DNA from: Pseudomonas sp. Choline-02u-1
Lineage (GTDB): Bacteria; Pseudomonadota; Gammaproteobacteria; Pseudomonadales; Pseudomonadaceae
DNA: 64,000 nucleotides
Direction of reading: 5' to 3'
NCBI RefSeq assembly: GCF_002836515.1
Contig: NZ_PJBC01000007.1
Coordinates: forward strand, 1 to 64,000
In this document: positions 33,908-43,784 of the stretch, piece after piece
Layout: each line of letters starts with the position of its first letter
Numbering within the stretch: the first letter of the stretch is position 1
Notes under the pieces: model-generated
The model's database searches: none
What the model saw: the letters and a program-made list of their open reading frames with translations, nothing else
What the model was told of the DNA's origin: nothing
Program-made: the position numbers and the translations under genes

Positions 33908-34591
33908 TCAGAACGCTTCCGGTTCGATTCCAGTAAAAGTGTCCACCGTCACGTGCCCTGCCAATTCGCCGCCTTCACGCGCCAGGCCGCAGGTTTTCAG
34001 TCCGGCTGACTGCGCAGCGTCGAGCTCTTCGACGATGTCCGACAGGAACAGGATTTCGTCTGCCTCGACACCTATGGCCTGCTGAATATTGCGATAGGAC
34101 TGCGCCTCACGCTTGGCGCCCGATGTCGTATCAAAATACCCGCTGAACAGCGGCGTCAGATCCCCGGCCTCCGAGCATCCAAAGATCAGCTTCTGCGCCT
34201 GGATCGAACCGGACGAGTAAACAAACAGCTGATAGCCCGCCGCATGCCAGCGTTGCAATGCTGCAACGGCATCCGGGTAAACGTGCCCTTTCAACTGCCC
34301 GGCCCGGTACCCCTGCGCCCAGACCATGCCTTGCAAGGCCTTGAGTGGCGTGGCTTTGCGATCCTCGGCGATCCAGCTCAAGAGGATTTCAACAACCCGT
34401 TCAACATCGGCCTGCGGCTCAAAGCTGTCGCGGCGCACGGCGTCGAGCTGTTCGGCGACATCAGCACGCGAAGCGTTCTGGCGCACAAAGTCCGGCAAAT
34501 GTTTGGCGGCGTAGGGGAACAGCACGTCAAACACGAAACTCACCGCGCTGGTGGTGCCTTCGATGTCGGTGAGAATTACTTTGATCGACAC
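33908..34591 (-). CDS. mtnC: Enolase-phosphatase E1 (acireductone synthase)
   Basis: A 227-residue HAD-family enzyme read from GTG 34591 with GGAGGA ten bases upstream. The nucleophile Asp9 is in [13 protein letters not shown] and [12 protein letters not shown] are the other HAD motifs. It enolises and dephosphorylates diketo-5-methylthiopentyl-1-phosphate to acireductone in methionine salvage. It follows mtnD by 4 bases and is last in the operon mtnB-mtnD-mtnC. Confidence 0.95.
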   Translation of the reverse strand: MSIKVILTDIEGTTSAVSFVFDVLFPYAAKHLPDFVRQNASRADVAEQLDAVRRDSFEPQADVERVVEILLSWIAEDRKATPLKALQGMVWAQGYRAGQLKGHVYPDAVAALQRWHAAGYQLFVYSSGSIQAQKLIFGCSEAGDLTPLFSGYFDTTSGAKREAQSYRNIQQAIGVEADEILFLSDIVEELDAAQSAGLKTCGLAREGGELAGHVTVDTFTGIEPEAF

Positions 34592-34595
34592 GGTT

Positions 34596-35141
34596 TCAGT
34601 CCTCCAGACGCGGAAAGCGGCCGGCGATGTCTTCGCCGGTGAAATTGGCAACCCAGCCTTCCGGGTTGTTGAACAGACGGATCGCCACGAAATGCGGATG
34701 CTCGCCCATGTCGAACCAGTGCCTGGTGCCGGCGGGAACCGAGATCAGATCGTTCTTCTCACAAAGCACGGCGTAGACGTAATCGTCGATGTGCAGGGTA
34801 AACAAGCCACGCCCGGCGACGAAAAATCGCACCTCGTCTTCGCCATGGCGGTGTTCTTCGAGGAACTTGGCGCGCAATTCGGCTTTCTGCGGATGATCGC
34901 TGTTGAGGCTGATCACATCGACGGTGATGTAACCGCGCTCGGTCATCAGCTTGTCGATCTGTTCCTTATAAGCACTGATGACTTCTTCCTGACTGGCGCC
35001 GGGCTGGATCTTCGTGGCGGCTTGCCAGCGGTCGAAACGCACGCCGTGCTCGGCCAGCGTCGCGGCGATGTCTTCGAAATGGGTCAGCACCTTGTTGGGA
35101 ATCTCGGGGCTGGAAACGTGATAAACGGACAGGCTGCTCAT
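34596..35141 (-). CDS. mtnD: Acireductone dioxygenase
   Basis: A 181-residue cupin. Metal ligands are visible at H97, H99, E103 ([14 protein letters not shown]) and H140 ([11 protein letters not shown]), matching the Klebsiella enzyme. With Fe2+ it forms the methionine keto-acid precursor; with Ni2+ the off-pathway products. Start [17 protein letters not shown] at 35141 is the family start. Confidence 0.96.
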   Translation of the reverse strand: MSSLSVYHVSSPEIPNKVLTHFEDIAATLAEHGVRFDRWQAATKIQPGASQEEVISAYKEQIDKLMTERGYITVDVISLNSDHPQKAELRAKFLEEHRHGEDEVRFFVAGRGLFTLHIDDYVYAVLCEKNDLISVPAGTRHWFDMGEHPHFVAIRLFNNPEGWVANFTGEDIAGRFPRLED

Positions 35142-35232
35142 GGGCAAATCCTCGGTAGCGGCGGCGCCGTCCGGCTCTTGAAGGCCGGTCGGGCGCGGCA
35201 TGTCATCAGGCAAACGGCTGTTTCTGGTGAAC

Positions 35233-35859
35233 TCAGCCTTGGCGGTTCATGACGCTGCGGGTTTTCAACTCGCATTCAAACAGGAATTCAAAGGCCTCGA
35301 TCTGCCGCAGCGCGTCGCTCATCTGCGCGCCCCAGGTGTAGAGGCCATGGCCGCGAATCAGATAACCGACGCAGTCCGGATGAGCGTCAAGCCAAGGCTG
35401 CACCTTGGCGGCGAGGCGCGCAATGTCCTGATCGTTGTCAAAAATCGGCACACGCACCCGTGATTCATGGGTGGAAATGCCGCTGAAGGCTTTCTGCAAT
35501 TCGTAGTCTTCGAACTCGATGAAATCTTCCGGGGTCAGACGCGACAGCACCGTGGCATTCACCGAATGAGTGTGCAGCACCGCACCGATCTCCGCGCGCC
35601 AACTGTAGAGCTGGGTGTGCAGCAAGGTTTCGGCGGAGGGTTTCTTGCCCGGCTCCAGGCTATTGCCGGACAGATCGGTGGCGAGTACGTCATCCACACC
35701 CAACTGGCCCTTGTGCTTGCCCGACACCGTCAGCAACGCTTCGCTTGGCGACAGGCGTGTCGAATAGTTGCTGCTGGTGGCTGGCGACCAGCCCCGGCCA
35801 TAGAGAAAACGCCCGGCGTCGACGATCTGCTGGGCGAGCTGTTCACGGGTAAGGCTCAT
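35233..35859 (-). CDS. mtnB: Methylthioribulose-1-phosphate dehydratase
   Basis: A 208-residue class II aldolase-fold protein with zinc ligands H97/H99 in GAVLHTHSVNATVLSRL and Glu77 in KPSAETLLH. It dehydrates methylthioribulose-1-phosphate, the step before MtnC. Its start overlaps the stop of the MFS gene by 4 bases (ATGA). Confidence 0.95.
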   Translation of the reverse strand: MSLTREQLAQQIVDAGRFLYGRGWSPATSSNYSTRLSPSEALLTVSGKHKGQLGVDDVLATDLSGNSLEPGKKPSAETLLHTQLYSWRAEIGAVLHTHSVNATVLSRLTPEDFIEFEDYELQKAFSGISTHESRVRVPIFDNDQDIARLAAKVQPWLDAHPDCVGYLIRGHGLYTWGAQMSDALRQIEAFEFLFECELKTRSVMNRQG

Positions 35860-37001
35860 GGCCTGTCCTCTTGCATGCGTGTGGCAATGATAACGGCAGC
35901 GGCAAGCGCTGCGAGACTGGCGATACTAAACGTCAATGTTGGGCCGAGGGCGTTCCAGCTGTAACCGGAATACAGCGCGCCGAGCGCTCCCCCGGTGCCG
36001 GCCAGTGCCGCGTAAAGCGCCTGGCCCTGGCCTTGCTGGCGGGCGCCAAAACTACGTTGCACGAAAGCGATGGCAGCCGCGTGAAAACTGCCGAAGGTCG
36101 CGGCATGCAGCACTTGGGCGAACAACAGCACCCAGAGAAATTCCGCAAACGAACCGAGCAACACCCAGCGCAACGCCGCCAGCAGAAAACTCGCCAACAG
36201 CACGCGCCGCAAGGAAAATCGCGCCAGAATGCGACTCATGGCCATGAACATCAGCACTTCCGCCACCACGCCCACGGCCCAGAGCATGCCGATGACGCCA
36301 CGGCTGTAACCGAGGCGTTCAAGGTGCAGAGTCAGAAAGGTGTAATACGGCCCGTGGCTCACCTGCATCAGCGCGACGCAGGCATAAAACGCCAACACGC
36401 CGGGATGGCGCAATTGCTTGAGAAAGCCCTCACCCGCCAGCCGACTGCCTTGCGCCGGCTGCGCATTCGGCACCCACAAACTGCTGAGGACGATGCCAGC
36501 CATGATCAGCACCAGCGCCGCCGGATAAATGTCCAGACTGAGCCATTCGAACAGCCGCCCCAGCACCACCACGGTGATGATGAAACCGATCGAGCCCCAC
36601 AGGCGAATCTGGCTGTAGCGCGACGTCTGCCCTTGCAGATGCGCGAGGGTGATGACTTCGAATTGCGGCAGCACCGCATGCCAGAAGAATGCATGCAGGG
36701 CCATGACCATCGCCAACCAGGCGTAGGTCTGGCTGACGAAAATCAGCGAAAAGGTCAGCAACGTGCACACCGCGCCAAAGCGCACGATGGCCAGACGCCT
36801 GCCAGTGTAATCGCCGAGCCAGCCCCAGATGTTCGGCGCCACACAGCGCATCAGCATCGGAATCGCCACCAGCTCGCCGATACGGGCGGCGCTGAAGCCG
36901 AGGTGATCGAAGTACAGCGCCAGAAACGGCGCTGTCGAACCGAGCAAGGCGAAATAGAACAGATAGAAACTGGACAGCCGCCAGTAAGGAAGCGCCGCCA
37001 C
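35856..37001 (-). CDS. MFS transporter (HcaT/phenylpropionate-permease-like)
   Basis: A 381-residue protein with about 12 membrane segments, starting MAALPYWRLSSFYLFYFALL and with the family pattern FLALYFDHLGFSAARIGEL and RLWGSIGFIITVV. It overlaps mtnB by 4 bases and lies 34 bases after aroC, so it shares their transcript. Substrate unknown; the methionine-salvage context suggests a sulfur or nucleoside compound, but this is inference. Confidence 0.88.
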   Translation of the reverse strand: MAALPYWRLSSFYLFYFALLGSTAPFLALYFDHLGFSAARIGELVAIPMLMRCVAPNIWGWLGDYTGRRLAIVRFGAVCTLLTFSLIFVSQTYAWLAMVMALHAFFWHAVLPQFEVITLAHLQGQTSRYSQIRLWGSIGFIITVVVLGRLFEWLSLDIYPAALVLIMAGIVLSSLWVPNAQPAQGSRLAGEGFLKQLRHPGVLAFYACVALMQVSHGPYYTFLTLHLERLGYSRGVIGMLWAVGVVAEVLMFMAMSRILARFSLRRVLLASFLLAALRWVLLGSFAEFLWVLLFAQVLHAATFGSFHAAAIAFVQRSFGARQQGQGQALYAALAGTGGALGALYSGYSWNALGPTLTFSIASLAALAAAVIIATRMQEDRP

Positions 37002-37035
37002 GCCGGTTATGCCGCGACGGCTTTGAGCGCAGCCA

Positions 37036-38127
37036 TCAGAGCTGGCCCAGCACCGGCGTGCTCACGCGCACATCGGCGTTCTGCCCACGGTGACGCAGCA
37101 GGTGATCCATCAGCACGATGGCCATCATCGCCTCGGCAATCGGCGTCGCGCGGATACCGACGCACGGGTCGTGACGGCCCTTGGTGATCACGTCGACCGG
37201 GTTGCCATTCACGTCGATCGAGCGGCCCGGCGTGGTGATGCTCGAGGTCGGTTTCAATGCCAGATGCGCAACGATCGGCTGTCCAGACGAGATGCCGCCG
37301 AGGATCCCGCCGGCGTTGTTGCTGAGGAAACCTTGCGGCGTCAGTTCATCGCGGTGTTCGGTGCCGCGCTGGGCGACACAGGCGAAACCGGCGCCAATCT
37401 CGACACCTTTGACCGCGTTGATGCTCATCAGCGCGTGGGCCAGTTCGGCGTCGAGGCGATCGAAAATCGGTTCGCCAAGACCAGGCATCACTCCTTCAGC
37501 GACCACGGTGATCTTCGCCCCGACCGAGTCCTGATCGCGACGCAACTGGTCCATGTAGGCTTCCAGCTCCGGCACCTTGTCCGGGTCAGGGCTGAAGAAA
37601 GCGTTTTCTTCGACCGAATCCCAGGTCTTGAAGGGAATTTCGATCGGGCCGAGCTGGCTCATGTAGCCGCGAATGACGATGCCCTGACTGGCCAGATACT
37701 TCTTTGCGATCGCCCCGGCCGCCACGCGCATCGCGGTTTCCCGCGCCGAACTGCGCCCACCGCCGCGATAATCGCGCTCGCCGTATTTGTGGTGGTAGGT
37801 GTAGTCGGCGTGAGCCGGGCGGAACAGATCCTTGATTGCCGAATAGTCCTTGGACTTCTGGTCGGTGTTGCGGATCAGCAGGCCGATCGAGCAACCGGTG
37901 GTGCGGCCCTCGAACACGCCGGAGAGGATTTCGACTTCATCGGCTTCCTGGCGCTGGGTGGTGTGGCGGCTGGTCCCCGGCTTGCGGCGATCGAGGTCGC
38001 GCTGCAGGTCTTCCAGAGAAATCTCCAGGCCCGGCGGGCAGCCGTCGACAATGGCGACCAACGCCGGACCATGGCTTTCGCCAGCGGTGGTGACAGTGAA
38101 CAACTTGCCGTAGGTATTGCCGGACAT
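37036..38127 (-). CDS. aroC: Chorismate synthase
   Basis: A 363-residue enzyme with signature [18 protein letters not shown] at 17-34, [19 protein letters not shown] and [21 protein letters not shown]. It converts EPSP to chorismate, the last shikimate step, using reduced FMN. First gene of the run aroC-MFS-mtnB-mtnD-mtnC. Confidence 0.98.
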   Translation of the reverse strand: MSGNTYGKLFTVTTAGESHGPALVAIVDGCPPGLEISLEDLQRDLDRRKPGTSRHTTQRQEADEVEILSGVFEGRTTGCSIGLLIRNTDQKSKDYSAIKDLFRPAHADYTYHHKYGERDYRGGGRSSARETAMRVAAGAIAKKYLASQGIVIRGYMSQLGPIEIPFKTWDSVEENAFFSPDPDKVPELEAYMDQLRRDQDSVGAKITVVAEGVMPGLGEPIFDRLDAELAHALMSINAVKGVEIGAGFACVAQRGTEHRDELTPQGFLSNNAGGILGGISSGQPIVAHLALKPTSSITTPGRSIDVNGNPVDVITKGRHDPCVGIRATPIAEAMMAIVLMDHLLRHRGQNADVRVSTPVLGQL

Positions 38128-38257
38128 GCAGGACGCTCCGTGAAATCAAACCCGAATTCTTGATGCGCGCCAGTATACGCAGGCTAACCGAGTAGTTCAT
38201 CCTCGAACCTTAGCGGTGCTGGCGAGTCCAACCGGCACCTTGACCAATGATGGCGTG

Positions 38258-39211
38258 ATGATGCTGCGAGTTCTGATCTTGAGTCTTACCCTCTTTACCG
38301 GCTTTGCCCAAGCGACAGTCCTGCAACGCCCGGTCACTCTGGACACCGGCAACGGCGAACTTTTCGGTTCGCTGTTGCTGCCCAAGTCCGACAGCCCGGT
38401 GCCGATTGTTCTGATGATTTCTGGCTCAGGTCCTACAGATCGCGACGGAAACAACCCGGACGGTGGACGCAATGACAGCCTCAAACGTCTGGCCTGGGTG
38501 CTGGCCAAACACAACATCGCCAGCGTGCGCTACGACAAGCGCGGCGTCGCGGCGAGCCTGGCGGCCGCGCCTGATGAACGTAATCTTTCAGTAGAAGGCT
38601 ATGCGGCGGATGCCGTGGCGTGGGGGCAAAAGCTCAAGGCCGACCCGCGTTTCGGCAAACTGATCCTGCTCGGCCACAGCGAAGGCGCGCTGATCGCCAG
38701 CCTCGCTGCGCCGAAGCTGGACGCGGCGGCGGTGATCTCGTTGTCCGGCAGTGCGCGGCCGGTCGATCAGGTGATTCGCGAACAATTGGCGCGCAGCCTG
38801 CCGCCACCACTGATGCTGCGCAGCAACGAACTGCTCGACAGCCTCAAGGCCGGCCACACCGATGACAACGTGCCGCAACCGTTACAGGTGATCTTTCGCC
38901 CGAGCGTGCAGCCGTATCTGATTTCACTGTTTCGTCAGGATCCCTCGCAAGCTTTTGCACAGCTGAAAATGCCGGCATTGATCGTCCAGGGCAGCAACGA
39001 CATCCAGGTCGGCACCGAGGACGCGAAGCTGCTCAAGGCGGCGAAACCGGACGCGCAACTGACGGTGATCGAAGGCATGAATCACGTGCTGCGCATCGTC
39101 CACAACGACATGAAGCGGCAACTGGCCTCCTACAAGGACCCGAATTTGCCCCTGGCCGCCGAACTGGGCGCTGCCGTCATCGACTTTATTGAGGGAATTC
39201 GTGCAAGTTAA
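38258..39211 (+). CDS. Secreted alpha/beta hydrolase
   Basis: A 317-residue protein with signal peptide (MMLRVLILSLTLFTGFAQA). The hydrolase fold shows the oxyanion region MISGSGPTDRDGNN, the nucleophile Ser in LLGHSEGALIASL and late-strand LIVQGSNDIQVG with catalytic Asp, then GMNHVLR with the His. It is divergent from aroC. Substrate unknown. The exact Met (38258 or 38261) is undecided. Confidence 0.85.
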   Translation: MMLRVLILSLTLFTGFAQATVLQRPVTLDTGNGELFGSLLLPKSDSPVPIVLMISGSGPTDRDGNNPDGGRNDSLKRLAWVLAKHNIASVRYDKRGVAASLAAAPDERNLSVEGYAADAVAWGQKLKADPRFGKLILLGHSEGALIASLAAPKLDAAAVISLSGSARPVDQVIREQLARSLPPPLMLRSNELLDSLKAGHTDDNVPQPLQVIFRPSVQPYLISLFRQDPSQAFAQLKMPALIVQGSNDIQVGTEDAKLLKAAKPDAQLTVIEGMNHVLRIVHNDMKRQLASYKDPNLPLAAELGAAVIDFIEGIRAS

Positions 39212-39310
39212 CTGCCTTTTACCCTCCAGCCTCGCAGAAAACGGCCGATAAGCCTTTGTCGCCAGCGCAACGTCTGGCGGCAAGCAGGGCTTGGACAGGA
39301 TCTCGCCGTT

Positions 39311-40102
39311 ATGACTGAAACCCAGACTTCACCCGACATCAGCGCCGAAAAAGATGCGCCACCCGCAGTCGAGCTGCCGTGGGCGGACGTTCAGGCCGAG
39401 CACCACAAGATGCTCCGTCTGGCGCCGCTGCAGACCGATCGCAATACCGGTGGCCGGCCGTTGCGCTTCGTCGAATTCGGTTACGCCGAGCGCAACAGCA
39501 AAGAGCGCAGTCTGATGCGCATGGCGATCAAACTGCCGAACCAGCGCGTGCGCAAAGAGCAGAATCATCTTGATGTGTGGGTCGACCACGCTGCAAAACG
39601 CGTGAGTTTCGGTCCCGACAGCGGCTTGCAGATTGAACCGCTGAATCGCGGCATCGGCCGCTTCATGGCCGCGCAAGGCATCAACTGGGCAAAGAAGCGC
39701 TGGCCGGGATACACCGTTGAAGCCATGGACTTGAACAACAAGGACGCGCTCAACGAGGACACTCGCTTGCGTCGTGACCACTTTCTGCGCGTACACGGTT
39801 TTGATGTGGCTTACGCCGACGCGCAGCATTTGAAAGGCAGCATCAAGGCTGTGCAGGTCGGTGATCTGCTTGGTGACTGGAACAGCGAAAAACTGCAGAT
39901 CGTCGAGATTCTGGAAGCCGCGCAGATGCTGCAGCAGGCCGAGCAGAATCTGGCCGAACAGGAAGTGAAGCTGAAGAAGCAGGAAGAGAAAGTCAGCAAG
40001 TTCAAGCGTGAAGATGCCGGTTTGCGCTTCACCATTACGTGTCTGGTGGCGTTTACGGTGTTTCAGGCGGGGTTGTTGATCTGGATTGCTACGCACCGGT
40101 AG
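39311..40102 (+). CDS. Hypothetical protein with C-terminal coiled coil and membrane anchor (263 aa)
   Basis: The N-terminal about 190 residues are soluble (RFVEFGYAERNSKERSLMRM), followed by a coiled coil at about 198-236 (QMLQQAEQNLAEQEVKLKKQ) and one membrane segment near the end (FTITCLVAFTVFQAGLLIWI). This gives a tail-anchored topology. I recognise no catalytic motif. It stands alone and ends at a REP element. Confidence 0.75.
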   Translation: MTETQTSPDISAEKDAPPAVELPWADVQAEHHKMLRLAPLQTDRNTGGRPLRFVEFGYAERNSKERSLMRMAIKLPNQRVRKEQNHLDVWVDHAAKRVSFGPDSGLQIEPLNRGIGRFMAAQGINWAKKRWPGYTVEAMDLNNKDALNEDTRLRRDHFLRVHGFDVAYADAQHLKGSIKAVQVGDLLGDWNSEKLQIVEILEAAQMLQQAEQNLAEQEVKLKKQEEKVSKFKREDAGLRFTITCLVAFTVFQAGLLIWIATHR

Positions 40103-40230
40103 ATCAAAAGATCGCAGCCTTCGGCAGCTTGCACTGGACTCATGTACATCCTGTAGGAGCTGCCGAAGGCTGCGATCCGATCGTTCCCACGCTCTGCGTG
40201 GGAATGCAGCCCGGGACGCTCTGCGTCCCT
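40103..40230. repeat. Composite REP element (BIME-like)
   Basis: GATCGCAGCCTTCGGCAGCT and GAGCTGCCGAAGGCTGCGAT arms, plus inner hairpins TTCCCACGCTCTGCGTGGGAA and GGGACGCTCTGCGTCCC as at 29602-29718. Confidence 0.9.
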
Positions 40231-40237
40231 AAAGAGG

Positions 40238-41146
40238 TCAGACGCGAGCGGCGAAAAGTGCCTGATGCGCGCGGCACTGCTCGGCTGTCAGCATGAACAC
40301 GCCATGCCCGCCGCGCTGGAACTCCAGCCAGGCGAAATCGACTTCCGGGTACAACGCCTCGACATGCACCTGGCTGTTCCCCACCTCGACGATCAGCAAG
40401 CCCTTCTCGGTCAGGTGGTCCGCTGCTTCGGCGAGCATGCGCCGGACCAGATTCAGACCATCATCACCGCAGGCCAGACCGAGTTCCGGCTCGTGCTGAT
40501 ATTCATCCGGCATGTCGGCGAAATCTTCAGCGTCGACGTAGGGCGGGTTCGACACGATCAGATCGAAACGCTGACCCGGCAAGCCATCGAAACCATCACC
40601 CTGCACCGTGTAGACGCGCTCATCAACGCCATGGCGCTCGATGTTCTGGTTGGCCACTTCCAACGCTTCAAATGACAAATCAGCGAGCACCACTTCGGCA
40701 TTCTGGAACTCGTAGGCACAGGCGATACCGATGCAGCCGGAACCGGTACACAGGTCGAGAATCCTTGCCGGTTCGTTGCCGATCCACGGCGCGAAGCGGT
40801 TTTCAATCAGCTCGCCAATCGGCGAACGCGGGATCAGTACGCGCTGATCGACAATGAACGACATGCCGCAGAACCACGCTTCACCGAGCAGATAGGCGGT
40901 GGGCACGCGATCTTCGATACGGCGCTTGAGCATGCGCTGCAGATTGACCAGTTCGTCATCTTCCAGCGCACAATCGAGATAGCTGTCGGCGATTTCCCAC
41001 GGCAGGTGCAAAGCGCCCAGAACCAGCTGACGCGCCTCGTCCCAGGCGTTGTCGGTGCCATGGCCGAAAAACAGATCCTCCCCATGGAAGCGGCTGACGG
41101 CCCAACGGATGTGGTCGCGCAGGGTACGAAGTCGGGAAGTGATCAC
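40238..41146 (-). CDS. prmB: Ribosomal protein L3 N5-glutamine methyltransferase
   Basis: A 302-residue SAM methyltransferase of the HemK/PrmB group: [10 protein letters not shown] at 131-140 binds SAM and NPPY at 200-203 binds the glutamine side chain. The longer N-terminal region and the PRSPIGELI motif favour PrmB over PrmC. It methylates a Gln of ribosomal protein L3. Divergent from the isochorismatase-like gene. Confidence 0.93.
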   Translation of the reverse strand: MITSRLRTLRDHIRWAVSRFHGEDLFFGHGTDNAWDEARQLVLGALHLPWEIADSYLDCALEDDELVNLQRMLKRRIEDRVPTAYLLGEAWFCGMSFIVDQRVLIPRSPIGELIENRFAPWIGNEPARILDLCTGSGCIGIACAYEFQNAEVVLADLSFEALEVANQNIERHGVDERVYTVQGDGFDGLPGQRFDLIVSNPPYVDAEDFADMPDEYQHEPELGLACGDDGLNLVRRMLAEAADHLTEKGLLIVEVGNSQVHVEALYPEVDFAWLEFQRGGHGVFMLTAEQCRAHQALFAARV

Positions 41147-41385
41147 GGCATAGAACTCCAGAAAAAACGACTGGCGATTCTACCAGCCAAAACGCGCGAC
41201 GACGACGCAGGAAAAACCGCGCGACGACGGTAGGAGATTTCTTTTTTTTGCATCAGGCATTGAACGGAACGTGTAACTTGACAAGGCTGCAGGCCAAGAA
41301 CGACGGCGCCTACGATGGTAGCGATTCACAGAACCGCTCAGCCAGAGGACAATGTCGCAAAAGCCCCACCCCGAGGAGCCCCAGA

Positions 41386-41976
41386 ATGTCCGTTCCAAAA
41401 ACGATGTTTCAACTCAGCGGTCGCGGTTACGCAGCGGCCACACTGAGCCATGCCACCGTGGTCATCATCGATGCCCAGAAGGAATACCTCAGTGGCCCAC
41501 TGGCCCTGAGCGGCATGGACGCGGCCGTCGCGAACATCAAACAAGTGGTTGCCGCTGCCCGTGCCGCCGGTCGGCCGATCGTGCACGTGCGCCATCTCGG
41601 CACCGTTGGTGGCCTGTTCGACCCCCAGGGCGAACGTGGCGAATTCATCCCTGGCCTCGAACCGCAAGGTGATGAAACCATTATCGGCAAATTGCTGCCG
41701 AGCGCATTCCATGGCACCGAACTGCTCGAGCGCCTGCAGAACCTCGGCTCACTGGATCTGATCGTTTGCGGTTTCATGAGCCATTCCAGCGTCAGCACCA
41801 CGGTGCGTGCGGCGAAGAACCTCGGTTTCCGCTGCACCCTGGTCGAAGATGCCTGTGCGACTCGCGACCTGCCGTTCAAGGGCGGCGTGCTCAGCGCCGA
41901 ACGCGTGCAGGAAGCGGAAATGGCGATCATGGCCGACAACTTCGCCACCCTGGCCAGGACTCAGGATCTGATCTGA
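41386..41976 (+). CDS. Isochorismatase-like cysteine hydrolase homologue with Cys-to-Ser change
   Basis: A 196-residue protein read from ATG 41386 (GAGGAG upstream). The fold of the cysteine hydrolase family is clear: D29 in VVIIDAQKEY, K102 in IIGKLLPSAF and the loop CGFMSHSSVSTTVRAAKNLG. In active members this loop reads G-x-x-T-x-x-C-V; here the Cys position is Ser135. Either it is a Ser-dependent subfamily or it has lost classical hydrolase activity. A 22-base hairpin (41988-42009) follows. Confidence 0.87.
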   Translation: MSVPKTMFQLSGRGYAAATLSHATVVIIDAQKEYLSGPLALSGMDAAVANIKQVVAAARAAGRPIVHVRHLGTVGGLFDPQGERGEFIPGLEPQGDETIIGKLLPSAFHGTELLERLQNLGSLDLIVCGFMSHSSVSTTVRAAKNLGFRCTLVEDACATRDLPFKGGVLSAERVQEAEMAIMADNFATLARTQDLI

Positions 41977-42106
41977 TCCTGCCCTTGGAGCGGCGCGTTG
42001 GCGCCGCTCATCCGCTATATCCGCTGATTTGCCGCAAATGCCATAGCCTCAGGAACAACCCGGTCAACTCCCGGTCGAAGGGCCGATACCATTGAGGAAG
42101 GTCGGA

Positions 42107-42427
42107 ATGAAGTTATCCGATGGATTTGACGCACGCCGTTTGCGGCCCAAAGGCCAAAGCAACTGGCGTTTTCGATTTGGCGCGGCGATCTCGGCCATTC
42201 TGGCGACGTTCGGCGTGCTGCTGGCGATGGCCGGCGCCGCCAGCCTGCTCGGCCGCCCGCCAGCGCTGGGTGACCTGAACGCCTCGCCACTGGGCTCGGC
42301 GATCATGCTCGCAGTCGGTTTGCTGTTTCTGTATTTCGGCGTTGCCCTGTGGCGCCGCTGCCGCCGTCGTGCGCGGCAATCGCGGGAATTGAACATGTCC
42401 CCGCATCTGATGAAAAAACATGACTGA
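42107..42427 (+). CDS. Small two-span membrane protein (106 aa)
   Basis: Start 42107 with GAGGAAGG upstream. Two hydrophobic segments (about residues 25-45, ISAILATFGVLLAMAGAASL, and 62-81, SAIMLAVGLLFLYFGVALW) are followed by a very basic stretch WRRCRRRARQSRE. No family recognised. Confidence 0.7.
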   Translation: MKLSDGFDARRLRPKGQSNWRFRFGAAISAILATFGVLLAMAGAASLLGRPPALGDLNASPLGSAIMLAVGLLFLYFGVALWRRCRRRARQSRELNMSPHLMKKHD

Positions 42428-42430
42428 CCA

Positions 42431-42456
42431 ACGGCCTGGCTTTTAGCCGGGCCGTT
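42431..42456 (+). terminator. Hairpin terminator
   Basis: ACGGCC-TGGC...GCCGGGCCGT followed by TTT, just after the membrane protein stop. Confidence 0.65.
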
Positions 42457-42500
42457 TTCTGTCGACTTGGGTAAACTGGCCGCCCTTCGCGGAGGCTGAC

Positions 42501-43058
42501 ATGCAAGACGACGATTTTTCTCTGTTCAAAAGTGCGATCCAGGGCGTCAAGCCGATCAAGCACGACCGCGCCGACACCGGCAAACCCAAGGCTGACCGCG
42601 CGCAGATCGCCAAGCTGCGTCAGTCCGCCACCGTGCGCAGCGACACCACCATCATTGACGGCCTCTCCGACCAGTTCGTGATCGATGTCGGCCCGGAAGA
42701 CGAGTTGATGTGGTCCCGCGACGGCGTGCAGGAAAGCCAGATGCGCAAGCTCAAGGTCGGGCAGATCCCGTTCGAAGGCAGCCTCGACCTGCACGGCATG
42801 AGCGTGGAAAAGGCCCGGGAGACGCTTTGGGCCTTTCTCGCCGAAGCGACCAAATTCGAAATCCGCTGCGTGCGCGTGACCCATGGCAAGGCTGTGCGCC
42901 TGGATGGCAAGCGGCCGATGATCAAAAGCCACGTGAACACCTGGCTGCGCCAGCATGCGCAAGTGCTCGGTTTCTGTTCCTGCCAGGCTCGCCACGGCGG
43001 CGCTGGCGCGGTTTATGTGATGCTCAAACGGACAATGATGGAAGGTCGCGACGAATAA
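42501..43058 (+). CDS. Smr/MutS2 C-terminal domain endonuclease-like protein
   Basis: A 185-residue protein with the Smr domain in its C-terminal half: [19 protein letters not shown] near residues 95-113 and [24 protein letters not shown] near 128-151, ending with the conserved [11 protein letters not shown]. Stand-alone Smr proteins (SmrA/SmrB type) are nicking endonucleases; E. coli SmrB cuts mRNA at collided ribosomes. The N-terminal half is typical of SmrA/B. Confidence 0.9.
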   Translation: MQDDDFSLFKSAIQGVKPIKHDRADTGKPKADRAQIAKLRQSATVRSDTTIIDGLSDQFVIDVGPEDELMWSRDGVQESQMRKLKVGQIPFEGSLDLHGMSVEKARETLWAFLAEATKFEIRCVRVTHGKAVRLDGKRPMIKSHVNTWLRQHAQVLGFCSCQARHGGAGAVYVMLKRTMMEGRDE

Positions 43059-43135
43059 AGCCGTCACACCGAACTTGCAGGGTTGTGTCCGCCACCGTAC
43101 CCTTGCCCTTTGCGAAAATCCCCACAGGTAGTTTC

Positions 43136-43681
43136 ATGTCCCTGGAACAGAATTACACCGCGATTCTCGGCCAATTGGGCGAGGACGTGTCCCGCGAGGG
43201 CCTGCTCGACACGCCAAAGCGTGCCGCCAAAGCCATGCAGTATCTTTGCCGTGGTTATGCACAGACGCTCGAAGAGGTCACCAACGGTGCCCTGTTCAGC
43301 TCCGACAACAGCGAAATGGTGCTGGTCAAGGACATCGAGCTGTATTCGTTGTGCGAACATCACCTGCTGCCGTTCATCGGCAAGGCCCACGTTGCCTACA
43401 TCCCGAGCGGCAAAGTGCTGGGCCTGTCGAAAGTCGCGCGGATCGTCGATATGTACGCCCGCCGTTTGCAGATTCAGGAAAACCTCAGCCGCCAGATCGC
43501 CGATGCGGTGATGCAAGTTACCGGCGCGCTGGGCGTGGCCGTGGTGATCGAAGCCAAACACATGTGCATGATGATGCGCGGCGTCGAAAAGCAGAATTCA
43601 TCGATGATCACTTCGGTGATGCTCGGTGAATTCCGCGAAAACGCGGCAACCCGTAGCGAATTCCTCAGCCTCATCAAGTAA
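43136..43681 (+). CDS. folE: GTP cyclohydrolase I
   Basis: A 181-residue enzyme with zinc ligands C73 and H76 ([10 protein letters not shown]) and C144 (KHMCMMMRG), and [18 protein letters not shown]. It converts GTP to dihydroneopterin triphosphate for folate and pterin synthesis. Start 43136 is chosen; the long upstream frame crosses the smr gene in another frame. Pseudomonas often carries more than one folE, so this may be one of several. Confidence 0.96.
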   Translation: MSLEQNYTAILGQLGEDVSREGLLDTPKRAAKAMQYLCRGYAQTLEEVTNGALFSSDNSEMVLVKDIELYSLCEHHLLPFIGKAHVAYIPSGKVLGLSKVARIVDMYARRLQIQENLSRQIADAVMQVTGALGVAVVIEAKHMCMMMRGVEKQNSSMITSVMLGEFRENAATRSEFLSLIK

Positions 43682-43698
43682 TTCGCGACAGAAAAGAG

Positions 43699-43722
43699 CC
43701 GGCGTTGATCGCCGGTTTTTTT
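43699..43722 (+). terminator. Rho-independent terminator of folE
   Basis: CCGGCG-TTGAT-CGCCGG followed by T8. Confidence 0.92.
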
Positions 43723-43784
43723 TCGCCAGTGAAAAATCGGGTAAGCTGCGCGCCTTTCTTTATTCGCACCGTGAGGCTTTCAAC

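Noticed and set aside
35871..37187. 438-codon plus-strand frame
   Set aside because: Antisense to the MFS transporter gene and part of aroC; His/Gln/Arg-rich with no family pattern.
42710..43135. Long upstream extension of the folE frame
   Set aside because: It runs through the smr gene in another frame; [15 protein letters not shown] at 43136 matches the normal folE start.
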